From JAXMBN01 sp046349875 (GTDB lineage Bacteria > Planctomycetota > Planctomycetia > Pirellulales > Pirellulaceae), in NCBI GenBank assembly GCA_046349875.1, contig JAXMBN010000005.1, positions 1 to 64,000 on the forward strand: a stretch of DNA of 64,000 bases, given 5' to 3'. How positions within the stretch are numbered: position 1 is the stretch's first letter; the number at the start of each line of letters is the position of its first letter. Under the pieces are notes generated by a model. The model ran no database searches, was not told the origin of the DNA, and saw nothing but the letters and a program-made list of their open reading frames with translations. This document shows positions 1 to 8,985 of the stretch, piece by piece. Both the position numbers and the translations under genes were made by a program.

Positions 1-84
1 CGCTGGGATCGCTTATTTCTTTAACAATCCTGCAGCACCACTACTACGCATTGCATAGTAGTGCAGCCCTTACTTAAGAAAGGG
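1..84. other. Left edge: two short hairpins downstream of the sigma/anti-sigma pair
   Basis: A perfect 8-bp stem (39-46 with 56-63, 9-nt loop) is followed by a 7-bp stem (65-71 with 80-86) that includes the stop codon of the minus-strand gene ending at 85. They lie where a terminator for the minus-strand sigma-factor operon would be expected, but neither is followed by a T-rich tract on that strand. The stems are visible; termination is inferred and weak. Confidence 0.35.
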
Positions 85-462
85 CTATGGCTGCTTGGGC
101 CAATTCCAGTGACGCAATCGAGCAATGACTTCGACGAGCCCCCATTCAAAGGTGCTTCGTTGAACTTTTGCTTTTTCCATGGCCAACTGTTGCATTTGAT
201 GAGATGTTGGGCCGGTGCCGATTCTCTTCGATACATAGGCGTTTGCCAGAGGTAGAACCATACACCAAACGAATAAGGCAGCGACGAGTCCGAGCATTCC
301 TCGCCGAACGACTCGTTCTTGCGTTTGATTTTTGCGAGCCGCCTCTAGTACGCGTGGTCGCAGATCGTCGCTCGGAACAACGTAGCGTCCCGCATCGCGA
401 ATCTTTTGTTCGAGTTGCTCCCATTCGGCACCCGAAGCATCCTGGTTCGAAGTGCTAATCAT
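85..462 (-). CDS. Small membrane protein, possible anti-sigma factor
   Basis: A 125-residue protein with a soluble acidic N-terminal part (residues 1-50), one hydrophobic segment at about residues 56-75 and a 50-residue basic tail. It has no HxxxCxxC zinc anti-sigma motif. Its ATG lies inside the end of the ECF sigma gene (8-nt overlap), so the two are probably translationally coupled. That arrangement, and the single-pass topology, are typical of an anti-sigma partner that holds the sigma factor at the membrane. The role is inferred from position; the sequence itself matches no family I can name. Confidence 0.6.
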   Translation of the reverse strand: MISTSNQDASGAEWEQLEQKIRDAGRYVVPSDDLRPRVLEAARKNQTQERVVRRGMLGLVAALFVWCMVLPLANAYVSKRIGTGPTSHQMQQLAMEKAKVQRSTFEWGLVEVIARLRHWNWPKQP

Positions 463-1021
463 GAGCCACCTCCAGCGAGCCGACCTGGAGCATACGCGTC
501 AACTTTTCCATGGCATAGCGATAACGACTCGCCGCTGTCGATGGAGTCACTTCGAGGATTTCAGCGATTTGAGCGAACGTCATCTCCTCCCAAATCTTCA
601 AAACAACCACTTCGCGTTGCTCCAAGGGCAACTTGCGGAGCGCTTTCCAAATGGCGCGATTCGATTCTTGCTGTTCGATGGGATCGGCCGTTCTCTGCGT
701 CAACAAATCGCAGAGATTTGCGAAGTAAAAAGCTCGCTTCTTCTTTCGCAAAATCAACAGCGATTGATTGCGAACGATCTGCAGAAGATAAGGCCAAGGC
801 TTATCGGCCGCCGCTAGTCGCTCAGGCTTCGAGGCCACATCCAAAAGTGTGGCTTGCAACGCATCCTCTGCATCATGCTGATTGCGGGTAATATTGACGG
901 CATATCGAAGCAGTCGGCCCGAAGTCAAATCGAATAGCCCCGATAACGCCACCGCACCATTTTCTTGGATGCGCTGCGCGTAGTCGCGAACTCGATTGGA
1001 ATAAGGATCACAACTATCCAT
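455..1021 (-). CDS. ECF-type RNA polymerase sigma factor
   Basis: A 188-residue sigma-70 family protein of extracytoplasmic-function type. Region 2 is visible at about residues 35-65 (LLRYAVNITRNQHDAEDALQ) and region 4 near residues 125-175, with the helix-turn-helix stretch MTFAQIAEILEVTPSTAASR; region 3 is absent, as in ECF factors. I prefer the ATG at 1021, which has GGGA six bases upstream, over the adjacent GTG at 1024. The next gene overlaps its end by 8 nt and encodes a membrane protein, as expected for a sigma/anti-sigma module. The regulon is unknown; the nearby T6SS island is on the opposite strand and a link to it is only a possibility. Confidence 0.9.
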   Translation of the reverse strand: MDSCDPYSNRVRDYAQRIQENGAVALSGLFDLTSGRLLRYAVNITRNQHDAEDALQATLLDVASKPERLAAADKPWPYLLQIVRNQSLLILRKKKRAFYFANLCDLLTQRTADPIEQQESNRAIWKALRKLPLEQREVVVLKIWEEMTFAQIAEILEVTPSTAASRYRYAMEKLTRMLQVGSLEVAHD

Positions 1022-1173
1022 CACGATTCCCTGAATGGCCTCTCCTGCGGTCGCTCGCTTGCTATTTTGTCGACGCCGCGCTCCCTTGGGTTTGCGGCGT
1101 GTTTTTCAAGATGACTGGTCGAAGGCGAATTGTCTAAGAAATTGGAGATTTTCTCCAACAAATTTCCCCGGCA

Positions 1174-1371
1174 TCAAAACAGGGTATAGATGAACGGCGC
1201 GGCACCGGTCGAACTCAAAGCGACGAGGATGCCTAGCCCCCCCAAGCAAACCAAGATGGGAATAAGCCACCAAGCCTTGTTTTCGACGACAAACTGCAGG
1301 AATTCCTTCGCCAAGCTAGCCCCTCGCCGATGACTCGCTTTTTCAAATTCTTCTGGCGTTTCCACCGTCAA
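1174..1371 (-). CDS. DUF5989 family small membrane protein
   Basis: A 65-residue protein with a short charged N-terminus and one strongly hydrophobic helix (about residues 33-52) ending in the characteristic APFIYTLF terminus. The pattern FLQFVVENKAWWLIPILV followed by that C-terminus is that of DUF5989 proteins, which are often found beside SxtJ-like proteins and carbamoyltransferases; no such partner is seen here. The start is a TTG with AAGGG nine bases upstream; a GTG two codons later is possible. Function is unknown. Confidence 0.75.
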   Translation of the reverse strand: MTVETPEEFEKASHRRGASLAKEFLQFVVENKAWWLIPILVCLGGLGILVALSSTGAAPFIYTLF

Positions 1372-1701
1372 AGTCCGGATCCCTTCTGGATAGACAAACT
1401 ACCGAAATCAGCCGACCCTAGACTTTCCATACGAAAACACTTCACGTTCCACCGGCTACGGACGAGCCTTTTTCACGGAGGCGTCTCCGCTTTCATGGCT
1501 TCACTGCTCCAGTGACTTCTCTCTTCATTCTGATCACGTTTGCCAAGCTTCGCAATGCTAGCACATCACCTTAAAGAGCTGACATTGTGATCACCGCATA
1601 ACCTTGCTAATACCTCACGTGGATCTTTGTCGGCCGAGAATAGTGACCGTTGTTTTTGCAGTTTGTGGGCTGGGAATGTGGTAGGGATTGGCCAAGCCAT
1701 C
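1372..1701. other. Intergenic region before the first giant gene
   Basis: This 330-base gap separates the minus-strand DUF5989 gene from the plus-strand giant gene and must carry promoters for both. I see a short 5-bp hairpin (CGGAG/CTCCG near 1474-1487) and two TGATCA palindromes (around 1540 and 1590), but no convincing -35/-10 pair, RNA gene or conserved reading frame. An in-frame TTG at 1627 would extend the giant protein by 25 residues. Confidence 0.4.
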
Positions 1702-4700
1702 ATGCGAAGCATCAACGTGGGTACGCTACAACGTATCCCGCTGCGTTATCGTTTGCGCGCATTGCTTGTTTCGCTCGGCCTGCTCGTTCTACTCCCCATT
1801 GGACTCTACCTTCGCATCCTCCTCCAATCACCGACGCGAACTCCGCTACTGGTCCTGTCCCAAGTCTATTTGCCCCCGTTGGATCTCAACCCTTGGGCTC
1901 CAGAAAACGAAGCGGCCCTTCGGTTACTCGATCAGCGCAACCTGACCATTCGCACATTGGATTCGCCTCAACGATTAGCAAATGGTCAATGGAGTGAATT
2001 GGAAGATTGGATCGTCAAGCTGGACCATTTTGCCAATGGCGATCGACCTCTATTGATCTATATCAATCTTCACGGCGTCGTTGACGCAAACCATCAGCCA
2101 TTCTTCCTTGCCAACGAATCGCGCGAAGATGATCCGAGTACCTGGATCTCTTTGGAGACCATGGTCCATCGAATCGAATCCTCTCTTCCAAGTCCGCGGG
2201 ATGTCATCTTACTTTGCGAGAGTGGTCGTCATGTGAGTGGACTGCCTCGCGATGCATCGAGGCGATCGTTTGGCGAAGCGGTTCGAGAGCTGGTCGAGCA
2301 CTATCCCAAATCGGAACGATGCAAGAGCCTGTCAGCATTGATCTCGACTCACGATCAAGCCCGATCCTCGCCCCCGACCTTGTCAAGTCTCGATCCTTTC
2401 ACGCAAGCGGTTGTTGAAGGACTCTCCGGCCGAAGCGACCAAGCAATGCACGGCGGCAATCTCAATGGCGAAGTCGAGTGGGACGAGCTGGCATCTGATG
2501 TCATCCACACCTTGGAATCTTATTCCCATCGAGTTCGTGGTTGGGCTCAAAGCCCGCTTGCGTGTACCAACCGTGCGCCCGAGTGCGCTCTCACGTGGTC
2601 TCTTGCCAATCCCAGAGTATCCTTCACTCCCCTACCCTCGCCTCGCATTGAGAAGCTAAACGAACTATCCCGATTGTGGCAACAAGTGGAACAATGCCAA
2701 TCTGAACATCCTTGGGAACCCTCTCCCGCCGAATGGAGTTCGCTTCTTCGGCATTTGGTTGCCTTGGAGATGTCGGAGTTTTCATCTCATTCGTCTCAGA
2801 AGCGATGGACCGAACTGGTTCAATCATTTGAAGCTCTATCTACCCAAATGGAAAAACAACGTCTTCCATCCGACTCAAATCTGCGTCAACAGGATCTCGA
2901 TATACAATTGGTGCTGGAAGCGATCCAACGCTATCGTCAATGGTCCGAAACACCGGATCGCGAATCGTTAGTGCGTTGGTTCGCTGATGCCAAAACGCAT
3001 GACCAACAGAATCAACCGACATCGCTCTCCTTTCTTTGGGAGGTCTCGCGGCAGCCGCATCTTCCATGGTGGAATGATCCCACGTTGATTCGGAGATATG
3101 CTGACTTACGAACGCGAGCCGAGAAGGAGAGATTGCGTTCCTTTCATGAACTTCTTCCTTCGGCTCAAGACGTGCACGAAAAGCGCGTCGACGAAATCCG
3201 AAGAACGATCGAAGATACCGTTCTGTGTGGGAGCAAGCCTGATCGCCTCCTTCCTTTACTCGACGAGTTCGAAGATCGACTTGCAATCTGGACGGAACAT
3301 CTCGATACAACGCAAAAACATGGGCATGAACTTTGGCGCGTTTTATCGGAACTACCGTGGTTGATTCGGCCCGTCGATCAATGGACCGCTCTTTCCGCAA
3401 AGCAAGCAACGCCCTCATCGTCTCAGCAGGTAGCTTCCCTTCAGCGCGATCTTCTCGATTTACTCGGAGGATTACAAGGAAGCGCAGATGCTGAAATCAA
3501 GGCTTCATCCTCACTTTTTCAATCCGATGGGTCTTCCAAGCACACACAACTTCGGCGGCAGATTGGAATGCTTTGGAAAGACCAAGTCGACCGCACGGAA
3601 CCAAGTACAACTCCTTCGACTGACTTGTATGTCGAACTTCTTCAGTCCGCCATCCTTCCGACCGAAGTTGGATCGCTCGAAAAAGCCATCGAACTCCGGC
3701 TCGCTACCTGGTCTCGATTGCGAACCGTTGCAGAAGCGACAGCAACACAAGATCCCAGGAATCCACGAACCTCAAGTGTGCATACTCTTGAGTCTGCGGC
3801 ATGGCTTTGGCAGAAACAACTCGGCGCGTCGTTGCCAAACATCAAGTCCATCGGACAACCAACCTCGAGCGAGTCTCCGTTCTCTAATTCGCTCGACCAT
3901 GTTCTGCCCGAGTGGACGGATCAGCAACGCTTGGCTATGTCGTACTTAGCCAGATGGTCAACTTCGGCTTACCCGGGATCACTCGCGAGACTATGGATAC
4001 AGCGCGAACGCATGCAGTATCGATCGCAGAGACTGCTCCGTTCCGCACACCGCATCGCCGATGACTTTTGGAATGCTCCACTCATCGTAGAAGATCCCCA
4101 GTTTTATGCCACGTCCAAACGTCTGCTTGCCGAAGCCACGCGGACACCGCGACTAGGCGATGCATACCTAAGCAAAGCGCGCGACCTAGAGAAACTACTC
4201 GACCAACGAAAATCAGGTCTCAAACAAGGCCTTGAATTGCGGTGCGAATGCGAACCTCAGTGGGCAACAACGCAACCTCTTCATGCAAAGTGTTCCATTC
4301 CATTAGGTGCAGAGAAACAGTGGTTACCACCGGGGGTTGGCTTCGTTGCCATCGGAGAACGCGAGTCATCAACCCAACGATGGCAGCCAGAGACTCCATC
4401 TTCGTTCACCAACTTGCTATTACCCGTTCCCTTTGATGAACAACGCGAAGTTTGGCAAGGTGAGATCACCTCGTCTCAACCCGATGCATCCTGGAAAGAT
4501 CGACGATGGGTCGCGACGCTTCACTATCGAGGGCATCGTTTTGAAAGCCCTTTCGATTGGATTCCCAATCGCGGCAATCTCTCGCGAGGTCATCGAACGA
4601 ACGGGTTCCGCAACGTGTCGGTTGAAGATGGACGACCACGCCGCCGGTCGCGAACCTTTATCTTGGATTGTTCCGCCTCCATGTTCGAACCGCAAGAGAT

Positions 4701-6294
4701 GGAAGTGATGCCGAATGGTCCTTCACCTCATAAACTCGATGCCGCCAGACTAGCACTCTTGCAGATTCTAGAACGCTTGCAGGGTACCCCCGATCCAATC
4801 TCGGTCGTCCTCTATGGACACCGTGTCGCGGTTGGTCCATCACCACAACATGAGACGATGTATCAACAACGCTATTATGCAAAGTATCCTTTTCCAACCA
4901 CGCTGAAAGCGTACGAAGATGTAGAAGTTGTCCTTCCCATAGGTCGTTTCGGTGCGCTCGAATATACCCAAATGCAAGAACGATTGAGTTCGGTGGCACC
5001 TTGGGGCCAAACGCCTCTTTATCTCGCGATCCAGCATACATTGCAACAATTGCAAACGATGCCACAAGATCCATCGATGGAACACGATATCATCGTGATC
5101 TCGGATGGACGCAACTATCAATTCAACCCATCACCAGATAAGAATCTTTCCGCCGATCAGGTCCTCGAACTTGCCCATCGACTCCCCGTTCACTTCCATG
5201 TGATTGGGTTTGGCGTTCCTCGCGAGGAGTGGAATGATGCCGCTGCACAGTTTCGACGCTTAGCGGATGCAACCCAAGGAAGCGCCACCATGCAAGTGGC
5301 CGACGCTGTTCAACTGATTGAAAATCTTCGCAACGTGTCGCAACCCGGATCCTTTATGGCTTATCTTCCCAATGGCGAAGGGATCGTAGGACAATGCGGA
5401 ACTCCCATCGTGCTTCCAAGCACACTTCCCGAGAACACTCCCATCCGAGTCGACTATCGTCAACAACGAAAAACAATACCGGTGAGTGCTCGCAGCGCGA
5501 TTCGTCTCTTCGCAGGTGCGGACGAAAAGCTACGTCCTCTAGAGTCTGAACAAATCGCAACCATGGCACGTGCTCCCATCGTTGGTCCTCAAGGATCGGC
5601 TACTCCGTTTGCCTTGAGTTTCGCTCCGCCGAAAATGCTTGGCTCCAACGAACTACGATGGACCGGTGCACTCGTGAGACTCGATGGCGAAGTCGCTCAA
5701 CGTCCCAAACACCTTTGGCTCGAGATCACTCCTCTCGTCGACGGACAAGCCATGGATTCCTCGGTGTATGTTGTGCAGGATGGGTGCTGGGCAGTCGATC
5801 AGTCAACGCCTATCCTCGAATTCACGACCGAACGATGGCCAGCGGAGGCACAACAAGCCATGATTCGATTCTGGTGTTCGGATCAGTTGCCGACGTTGCA
5901 AACGGAATGGAAATTCAGCCCTACGAGCCCACCTCCCAAATCGATGGTAATCGGCGACGGGACGACACAAGGTGAATGCCATGTTGCCCCAGAAGGCTGG
6001 ACTATCGTTCTCAAACACGGTGGACATGCACCCAATGTTCTCGAGTGGATGCCGATATGGGATTCGCCGGTCCCATCGCTCGTTGTGGAAAGGCAATATA
6101 GCCCGACCCAAAAGATGAGCTTGCATCGCTTGACCTCATCGACATTCGCTCGATCTCCTCATGAAGCGCAATTGCGGATCTACGCAACGGCCGAGTTCAA
6201 ACGCATGGCTCTTCAAACATTGGAACCGATCGTTGTACCATGCCAACCCACCTTCGCGACGTTGCCAGCAACCCCAACGCTTCCACGCCGCTAG
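1702..6294 (+). CDS. Giant membrane-anchored protein: caspase-like domain plus von Willebrand A domain
   Basis: A 1530-residue protein. A hydrophobic anchor lies near residues 17-42. Residues about 50-230 alternate predicted strands and helices with a caspase-hemoglobinase flavour (PLLIYINLHGVVD, then VILLCESGRH), but the Cys is not followed by the usual QAC pentapeptide context, so catalysis is doubtful. A long Trp/Gln-rich helical region follows. A VWA domain lies at about 980-1200, with the MIDAS motif DCSAS and the strand IIVISDG; the C-terminus looks beta-rich. The ATG at 1702 starts at the hydrophobic anchor; a TTG at 1627 is the alternative. It resembles the broken giant gene at 24089-28955, so the two bracket the T6SS core. 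A role as T6SS envelope component or substrate is inference. Confidence 0.7.
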   Translation: MRSINVGTLQRIPLRYRLRALLVSLGLLVLLPIGLYLRILLQSPTRTPLLVLSQVYLPPLDLNPWAPENEAALRLLDQRNLTIRTLDSPQRLANGQWSELEDWIVKLDHFANGDRPLLIYINLHGVVDANHQPFFLANESREDDPSTWISLETMVHRIESSLPSPRDVILLCESGRHVSGLPRDASRRSFGEAVRELVEHYPKSERCKSLSALISTHDQARSSPPTLSSLDPFTQAVVEGLSGRSDQAMHGGNLNGEVEWDELASDVIHTLESYSHRVRGWAQSPLACTNRAPECALTWSLANPRVSFTPLPSPRIEKLNELSRLWQQVEQCQSEHPWEPSPAEWSSLLRHLVALEMSEFSSHSSQKRWTELVQSFEALSTQMEKQRLPSDSNLRQQDLDIQLVLEAIQRYRQWSETPDRESLVRWFADAKTHDQQNQPTSLSFLWEVSRQPHLPWWNDPTLIRRYADLRTRAEKERLRSFHELLPSAQDVHEKRVDEIRRTIEDTVLCGSKPDRLLPLLDEFEDRLAIWTEHLDTTQKHGHELWRVLSELPWLIRPVDQWTALSAKQATPSSSQQVASLQRDLLDLLGGLQGSADAEIKASSSLFQSDGSSKHTQLRRQIGMLWKDQVDRTEPSTTPSTDLYVELLQSAILPTEVGSLEKAIELRLATWSRLRTVAEATATQDPRNPRTSSVHTLESAAWLWQKQLGASLPNIKSIGQPTSSESPFSNSLDHVLPEWTDQQRLAMSYLARWSTSAYPGSLARLWIQRERMQYRSQRLLRSAHRIADDFWNAPLIVEDPQFYATSKRLLAEATRTPRLGDAYLSKARDLEKLLDQRKSGLKQGLELRCECEPQWATTQPLHAKCSIPLGAEKQWLPPGVGFVAIGERESSTQRWQPETPSSFTNLLLPVPFDEQREVWQGEITSSQPDASWKDRRWVATLHYRGHRFESPFDWIPNRGNLSRGHRTNGFRNVSVEDGRPRRRSRTFILDCSASMFEPQEMEVMPNGPSPHKLDAARLALLQILERLQGTPDPISVVLYGHRVAVGPSPQHETMYQQRYYAKYPFPTTLKAYEDVEVVLPIGRFGALEYTQMQERLSSVAPWGQTPLYLAIQHTLQQLQTMPQDPSMEHDIIVISDGRNYQFNPSPDKNLSADQVLELAHRLPVHFHVIGFGVPREEWNDAAAQFRRLADATQGSATMQVADAVQLIENLRNVSQPGSFMAYLPNGEGIVGQCGTPIVLPSTLPENTPIRVDYRQQRKTIPVSARSAIRLFAGADEKLRPLESEQIATMARAPIVGPQGSATPFALSFAPPKMLGSNELRWTGALVRLDGEVAQRPKHLWLEITPLVDGQAMDSSVYVVQDGCWAVDQSTPILEFTTERWPAEAQQAMIRFWCSDQLPTLQTEWKFSPTSPPPKSMVIGDGTTQGECHVAPEGWTIVLKHGGHAPNVLEWMPIWDSPVPSLVVERQYSPTQKMSLHRLTSSTFARSPHEAQLRIYATAEFKRMALQTLEPIVVPCQPTFATLPATPTLPRR

Positions 6295-6325
6295 TGGTTT
6301 GAGCGTGCAAACTGCGAACCTCTTT

Positions 6326-7348
6326 TCAAGCTGGACGCTTCGCAATGGTCCTCGGCGAAAAGTTGTTGGCTTTCATCAGAGCTTCCATCTCGCTGAGCTC
6401 GAAGCGATGCATCCCCGAAGCGGTGCTATAAAGAGCTCCCAAAAAACATCCCTGGGCACCATCTTGCCATACCAGCTGATTCTTTATTAGGAACTCGGGG
6501 GTCAAATGATGTGAGTACGATGCCAGCATCTGCATGGTTTCGAAAGTCAAATCGTCAAAGCCATTTTGCTTCATGAAATGATCGAAACAGGCATACTGAG
6601 TAGCCGCACTCACTTGCATGAACTTCAGTGGAAAGTCCATTAGCACCCCTTGAACGTGAAGCGAGTGGAGTGTTTGAAGAAATTGATAAATGTCGGGGCA
6701 ATAGTGGCCGCTCTTATTGGATAGCCATCGTATCTTGCCCTGTTGGACTTTGAGTTCTCCTGCGCCTGCTACTGCCGAACCACCTAACAGTGATGAATGG
6801 TGACGGTGTCCAACGCTGTGAGAACTAACGTGAAAATGCCCTTCTTGACTCACGACGAAGATCGCGTAACCCGGCCCCGAAAAATGCGTGACGTATTCCC
6901 GTGTATCCAGCAGGCGATTGTCGCTCGTATAGAGCAAGCCATTTCGTATGGTAATCTTGGTTGCGTTCTGTGCGCGGAGTTCATGGTCGTAGACCACTTT
7001 GCGTCTGCTCAAGGGCCAAATGATCTTCCCTTCTGGCGAGACGACGGCATTCTGACGATGGAGCCATTGTCGGATGCGAATGACCTCCGCATTCTTTCGA
7101 TCCAAATCTCCTTGCTTGTTTTGTTGTTGAGCATGAAAGGCAACCAATGCTTTGACTCTCCCTGCTCCGACGGCAGGCAAGTTCGAAGCGACCTGTTTCT
7201 GTTGCGCAAACTGTTTGGCTTCATTTGCGTCGAGATACGTGGCCTGCAATCGCTCTTCCAAGCCCTTCAAGGCCACTTCCCGAACTCCTTGCGTCCCTTC
7301 TTCATTCTGATAGTGACTTCCGATATTGGTGAGTATTCGATAGGTCAT
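6326..7348 (-). CDS. SGHY-motif protein resembling plant IQM C-terminal domains; possible T6SS cargo
   Basis: A 340-residue soluble protein. Its central region (residues about 160-245) contains a segment of the type HSSLLGGSAVAGAGELKV, then SGHYCP, then a helix ending LHVQGV. This set (H-S-S-x-L-x-G-G, A-G-E, S-G-H-Y-x-P) is the conserved core I know from plant IQM calmodulin-binding proteins and from scattered bacterial and fungal proteins of unknown activity. No signal peptide is seen. The ATG at 7348 has GAGGA seven bases upstream; the longer ATG at 7390 overlaps the upstream gene's stop (TAATG) but lacks a ribosome site. Lying between a giant gene and the T6SS core, it is a candidate effector, which is inference only. 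Confidence 0.55.
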   Translation of the reverse strand: MTYRILTNIGSHYQNEEGTQGVREVALKGLEERLQATYLDANEAKQFAQQKQVASNLPAVGAGRVKALVAFHAQQQNKQGDLDRKNAEVIRIRQWLHRQNAVVSPEGKIIWPLSRRKVVYDHELRAQNATKITIRNGLLYTSDNRLLDTREYVTHFSGPGYAIFVVSQEGHFHVSSHSVGHRHHSSLLGGSAVAGAGELKVQQGKIRWLSNKSGHYCPDIYQFLQTLHSLHVQGVLMDFPLKFMQVSAATQYACFDHFMKQNGFDDLTFETMQMLASYSHHLTPEFLIKNQLVWQDGAQGCFLGALYSTASGMHRFELSEMEALMKANNFSPRTIAKRPA

Positions 7349-7389
7349 CGTTCGGTCCTCTTCCTTGAGCTTGCTTGGAAGCAAAGCCA

Positions 7390-8706
7390 TTATCGAACAA
7401 GTCGTAGATCAATCATCCAACGCGAATCGGGCCAGTCACGATCCGCCATCGCAAGTGCGCCGGCACATCCTATTTCCCATAGCCCCATCGATGACTTGGC
7501 TAATGCAAGCCGCATGCCAGGTATGATCTCAGCCGCCGTCTTGCTGTCGATGCGATGTATGGAACCATCGCTATGAGTCTCTTGGCCAAACAAAAAAGAA
7601 TGCGTTTGAAACTCGAGCGTCGGCAGGAGTGCATATCGATCCGTCTCTTTCCAAACGGTACTCAGGCCCCAGCCTGTGGTGAGAACATCGCCAGCGAAGT
7701 TGCGGGTCCCCGAGATAGGAATCCAATACTTGACTTGAGCATGCAAAAACGTTGCATCGTTCCATTGATGTCGTACGAGCAACGCAGGTTCCAAAGACAC
7801 GTGACCGGTACCCAGGCCACGTTGCACGGGTCCCGTTTTGAGATAGGTCAAGAATTGCGTGGCGACCTTGGTACAGGTCCCATCGAATATAGTACCTTTA
7901 CCTCCAACGACCATATCGCCAAATCCGACAGTATTGCCGTTCACCTCAGGGTCCAACGCTCGCATACGAAACTCGGAGATCGCTACGGCTTGTGAACTTC
8001 CTAGTTCCATCCGCAGGATCGAGTCGAGCGAATCTACGCTGCGTTCCGGTCCAGGTCCTGTCCCTGCCTTGGCCCAAAAGTATTCAAGACGATCTGGAGT
8101 CGATCGGTTATTCTCACCCTGCAAGCGCACTCCGATGTGCGGCGTACTGATGGCGGGATCGATGGCGACAGGAGCAAACATGACGCGTTCATATCCCAAC
8201 CCCAAATCGGGACCACTCTGTCGTGACATCCAGTGCCGCAAACGACTCCAACGCCGTTCGCTCCATGGGATGGCTCGCGCCGAGGATTGCATTGGCTCGC
8301 CTTGCTGAAAGGTCCATGCAGTCCCTTCAGGGCTCTCGATGACCGCCGCCGGTGCTGATTCCCATCCTGCCGGTGGAGGCAACTCTTGTGCGTACCCCGT
8401 TGGAACATAACTTGGAAGAGCATTCGCACTTGTGGCTGCGTTCGATCGCTCTTGAGCACGGGCTGGGTCGAAGTATGTTGTCTCGAAGGCTACCGGTGGA
8501 TACAGATTGTTTCCGGGCGCAGTTTCGAATTCTTGTGGAGGGAGCACCAAGCTATCGATCGGGGGCAGCATGGCTCCCCATTGCGGATCGATCGCTGTCG
8601 ATGGTTCGAGCACAACCACAGGAGCCGAAGGCATGGCGTCGGATGGCAACTCCAAAGGAGTCACGATCTGCAAACAACCTAGGATGGCAACGACGCAAGC
8701 AAACAC
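7390..8706 (-). CDS. Secreted outer-membrane beta-barrel-like protein
   Basis: A 438-residue protein starting at a GTG seven codons after an in-frame stop. The N-terminus is a short hydrophobic stretch with Gly-Cys at residues 10-11, a poor signal peptide/lipobox lacking the usual basic start. Residues 20-170 are Pro/Ala-rich and look unstructured. From about residue 175 the sequence alternates polar and hydrophobic residues with Gly/aromatic-rich strands and ends in LRLVR, like the transporter-type (phenol MetA-like) barrels that are numerous in planctomycetes. It is divergent from tssK and lies directly upstream of the SGHY-motif gene. No enzymatic motif is seen. Confidence 0.55.
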   Translation of the reverse strand: MFACVVAILGCLQIVTPLELPSDAMPSAPVVVLEPSTAIDPQWGAMLPPIDSLVLPPQEFETAPGNNLYPPVAFETTYFDPARAQERSNAATSANALPSYVPTGYAQELPPPAGWESAPAAVIESPEGTAWTFQQGEPMQSSARAIPWSERRWSRLRHWMSRQSGPDLGLGYERVMFAPVAIDPAISTPHIGVRLQGENNRSTPDRLEYFWAKAGTGPGPERSVDSLDSILRMELGSSQAVAISEFRMRALDPEVNGNTVGFGDMVVGGKGTIFDGTCTKVATQFLTYLKTGPVQRGLGTGHVSLEPALLVRHQWNDATFLHAQVKYWIPISGTRNFAGDVLTTGWGLSTVWKETDRYALLPTLEFQTHSFLFGQETHSDGSIHRIDSKTAAEIIPGMRLALAKSSMGLWEIGCAGALAMADRDWPDSRWMIDLRLVR

Positions 8707-8985
8707 GTTCGGCTCATTCGATTAGTCGAGTTGAATTGGACGTTGCTGGCATTCCGTCGAATGCCATCCCCGCGTGGTTCTCGATTCGCGGAACGGTGGT
8801 GGTCGCGTGACCGACCTGAGGACGCATCATAGGTACTGTGAACGCAAGCAATCCGATGGGAATGCAAGCATTCCACTCTAGAGGATCACCTATTTGCCTT
8901 TATCGTCCATAGCGTTTGTGTCGATACAGGATATTGTTGTTTTGTGTAAGGATTGAGCCTACATGATCGAATAGTGCAGCGTCCT
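8707..8985. promoter_or_regulatory. Divergent promoter region between the barrel gene and tssK-tssL
   Basis: The minus-strand barrel gene and the plus-strand T6SS core operon are read away from this 280-base gap, so promoters for both should lie in it. No sigma-54 -24/-12 element (TGGCAC-N5-TTGC type) and no clear -35/-10 pair stands out. AAGGA at 8948-8952 abuts a TTG codon at 8953 and is too close to serve it; it may instead be too far upstream for the preferred ATG at 8986. Confidence 0.4.

Noticed and set aside
39..86. Rho-independent terminator at the left edge
   Set aside because: Stems are good but neither is followed by a T-run on the relevant strand; kept only as a low-confidence hairpin feature.
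2840..3418. 192-codon minus-strand open frame within the first giant gene
   Set aside because: No similarity to a known family and low-complexity Arg-rich composition typical of a shadow frame.
8953..8985. TTG start extending TssK by 11 residues
   Set aside because: The extension does not match TssK N-termini and the AAGGA is directly adjacent to the TTG, too close to act as its ribosome site.
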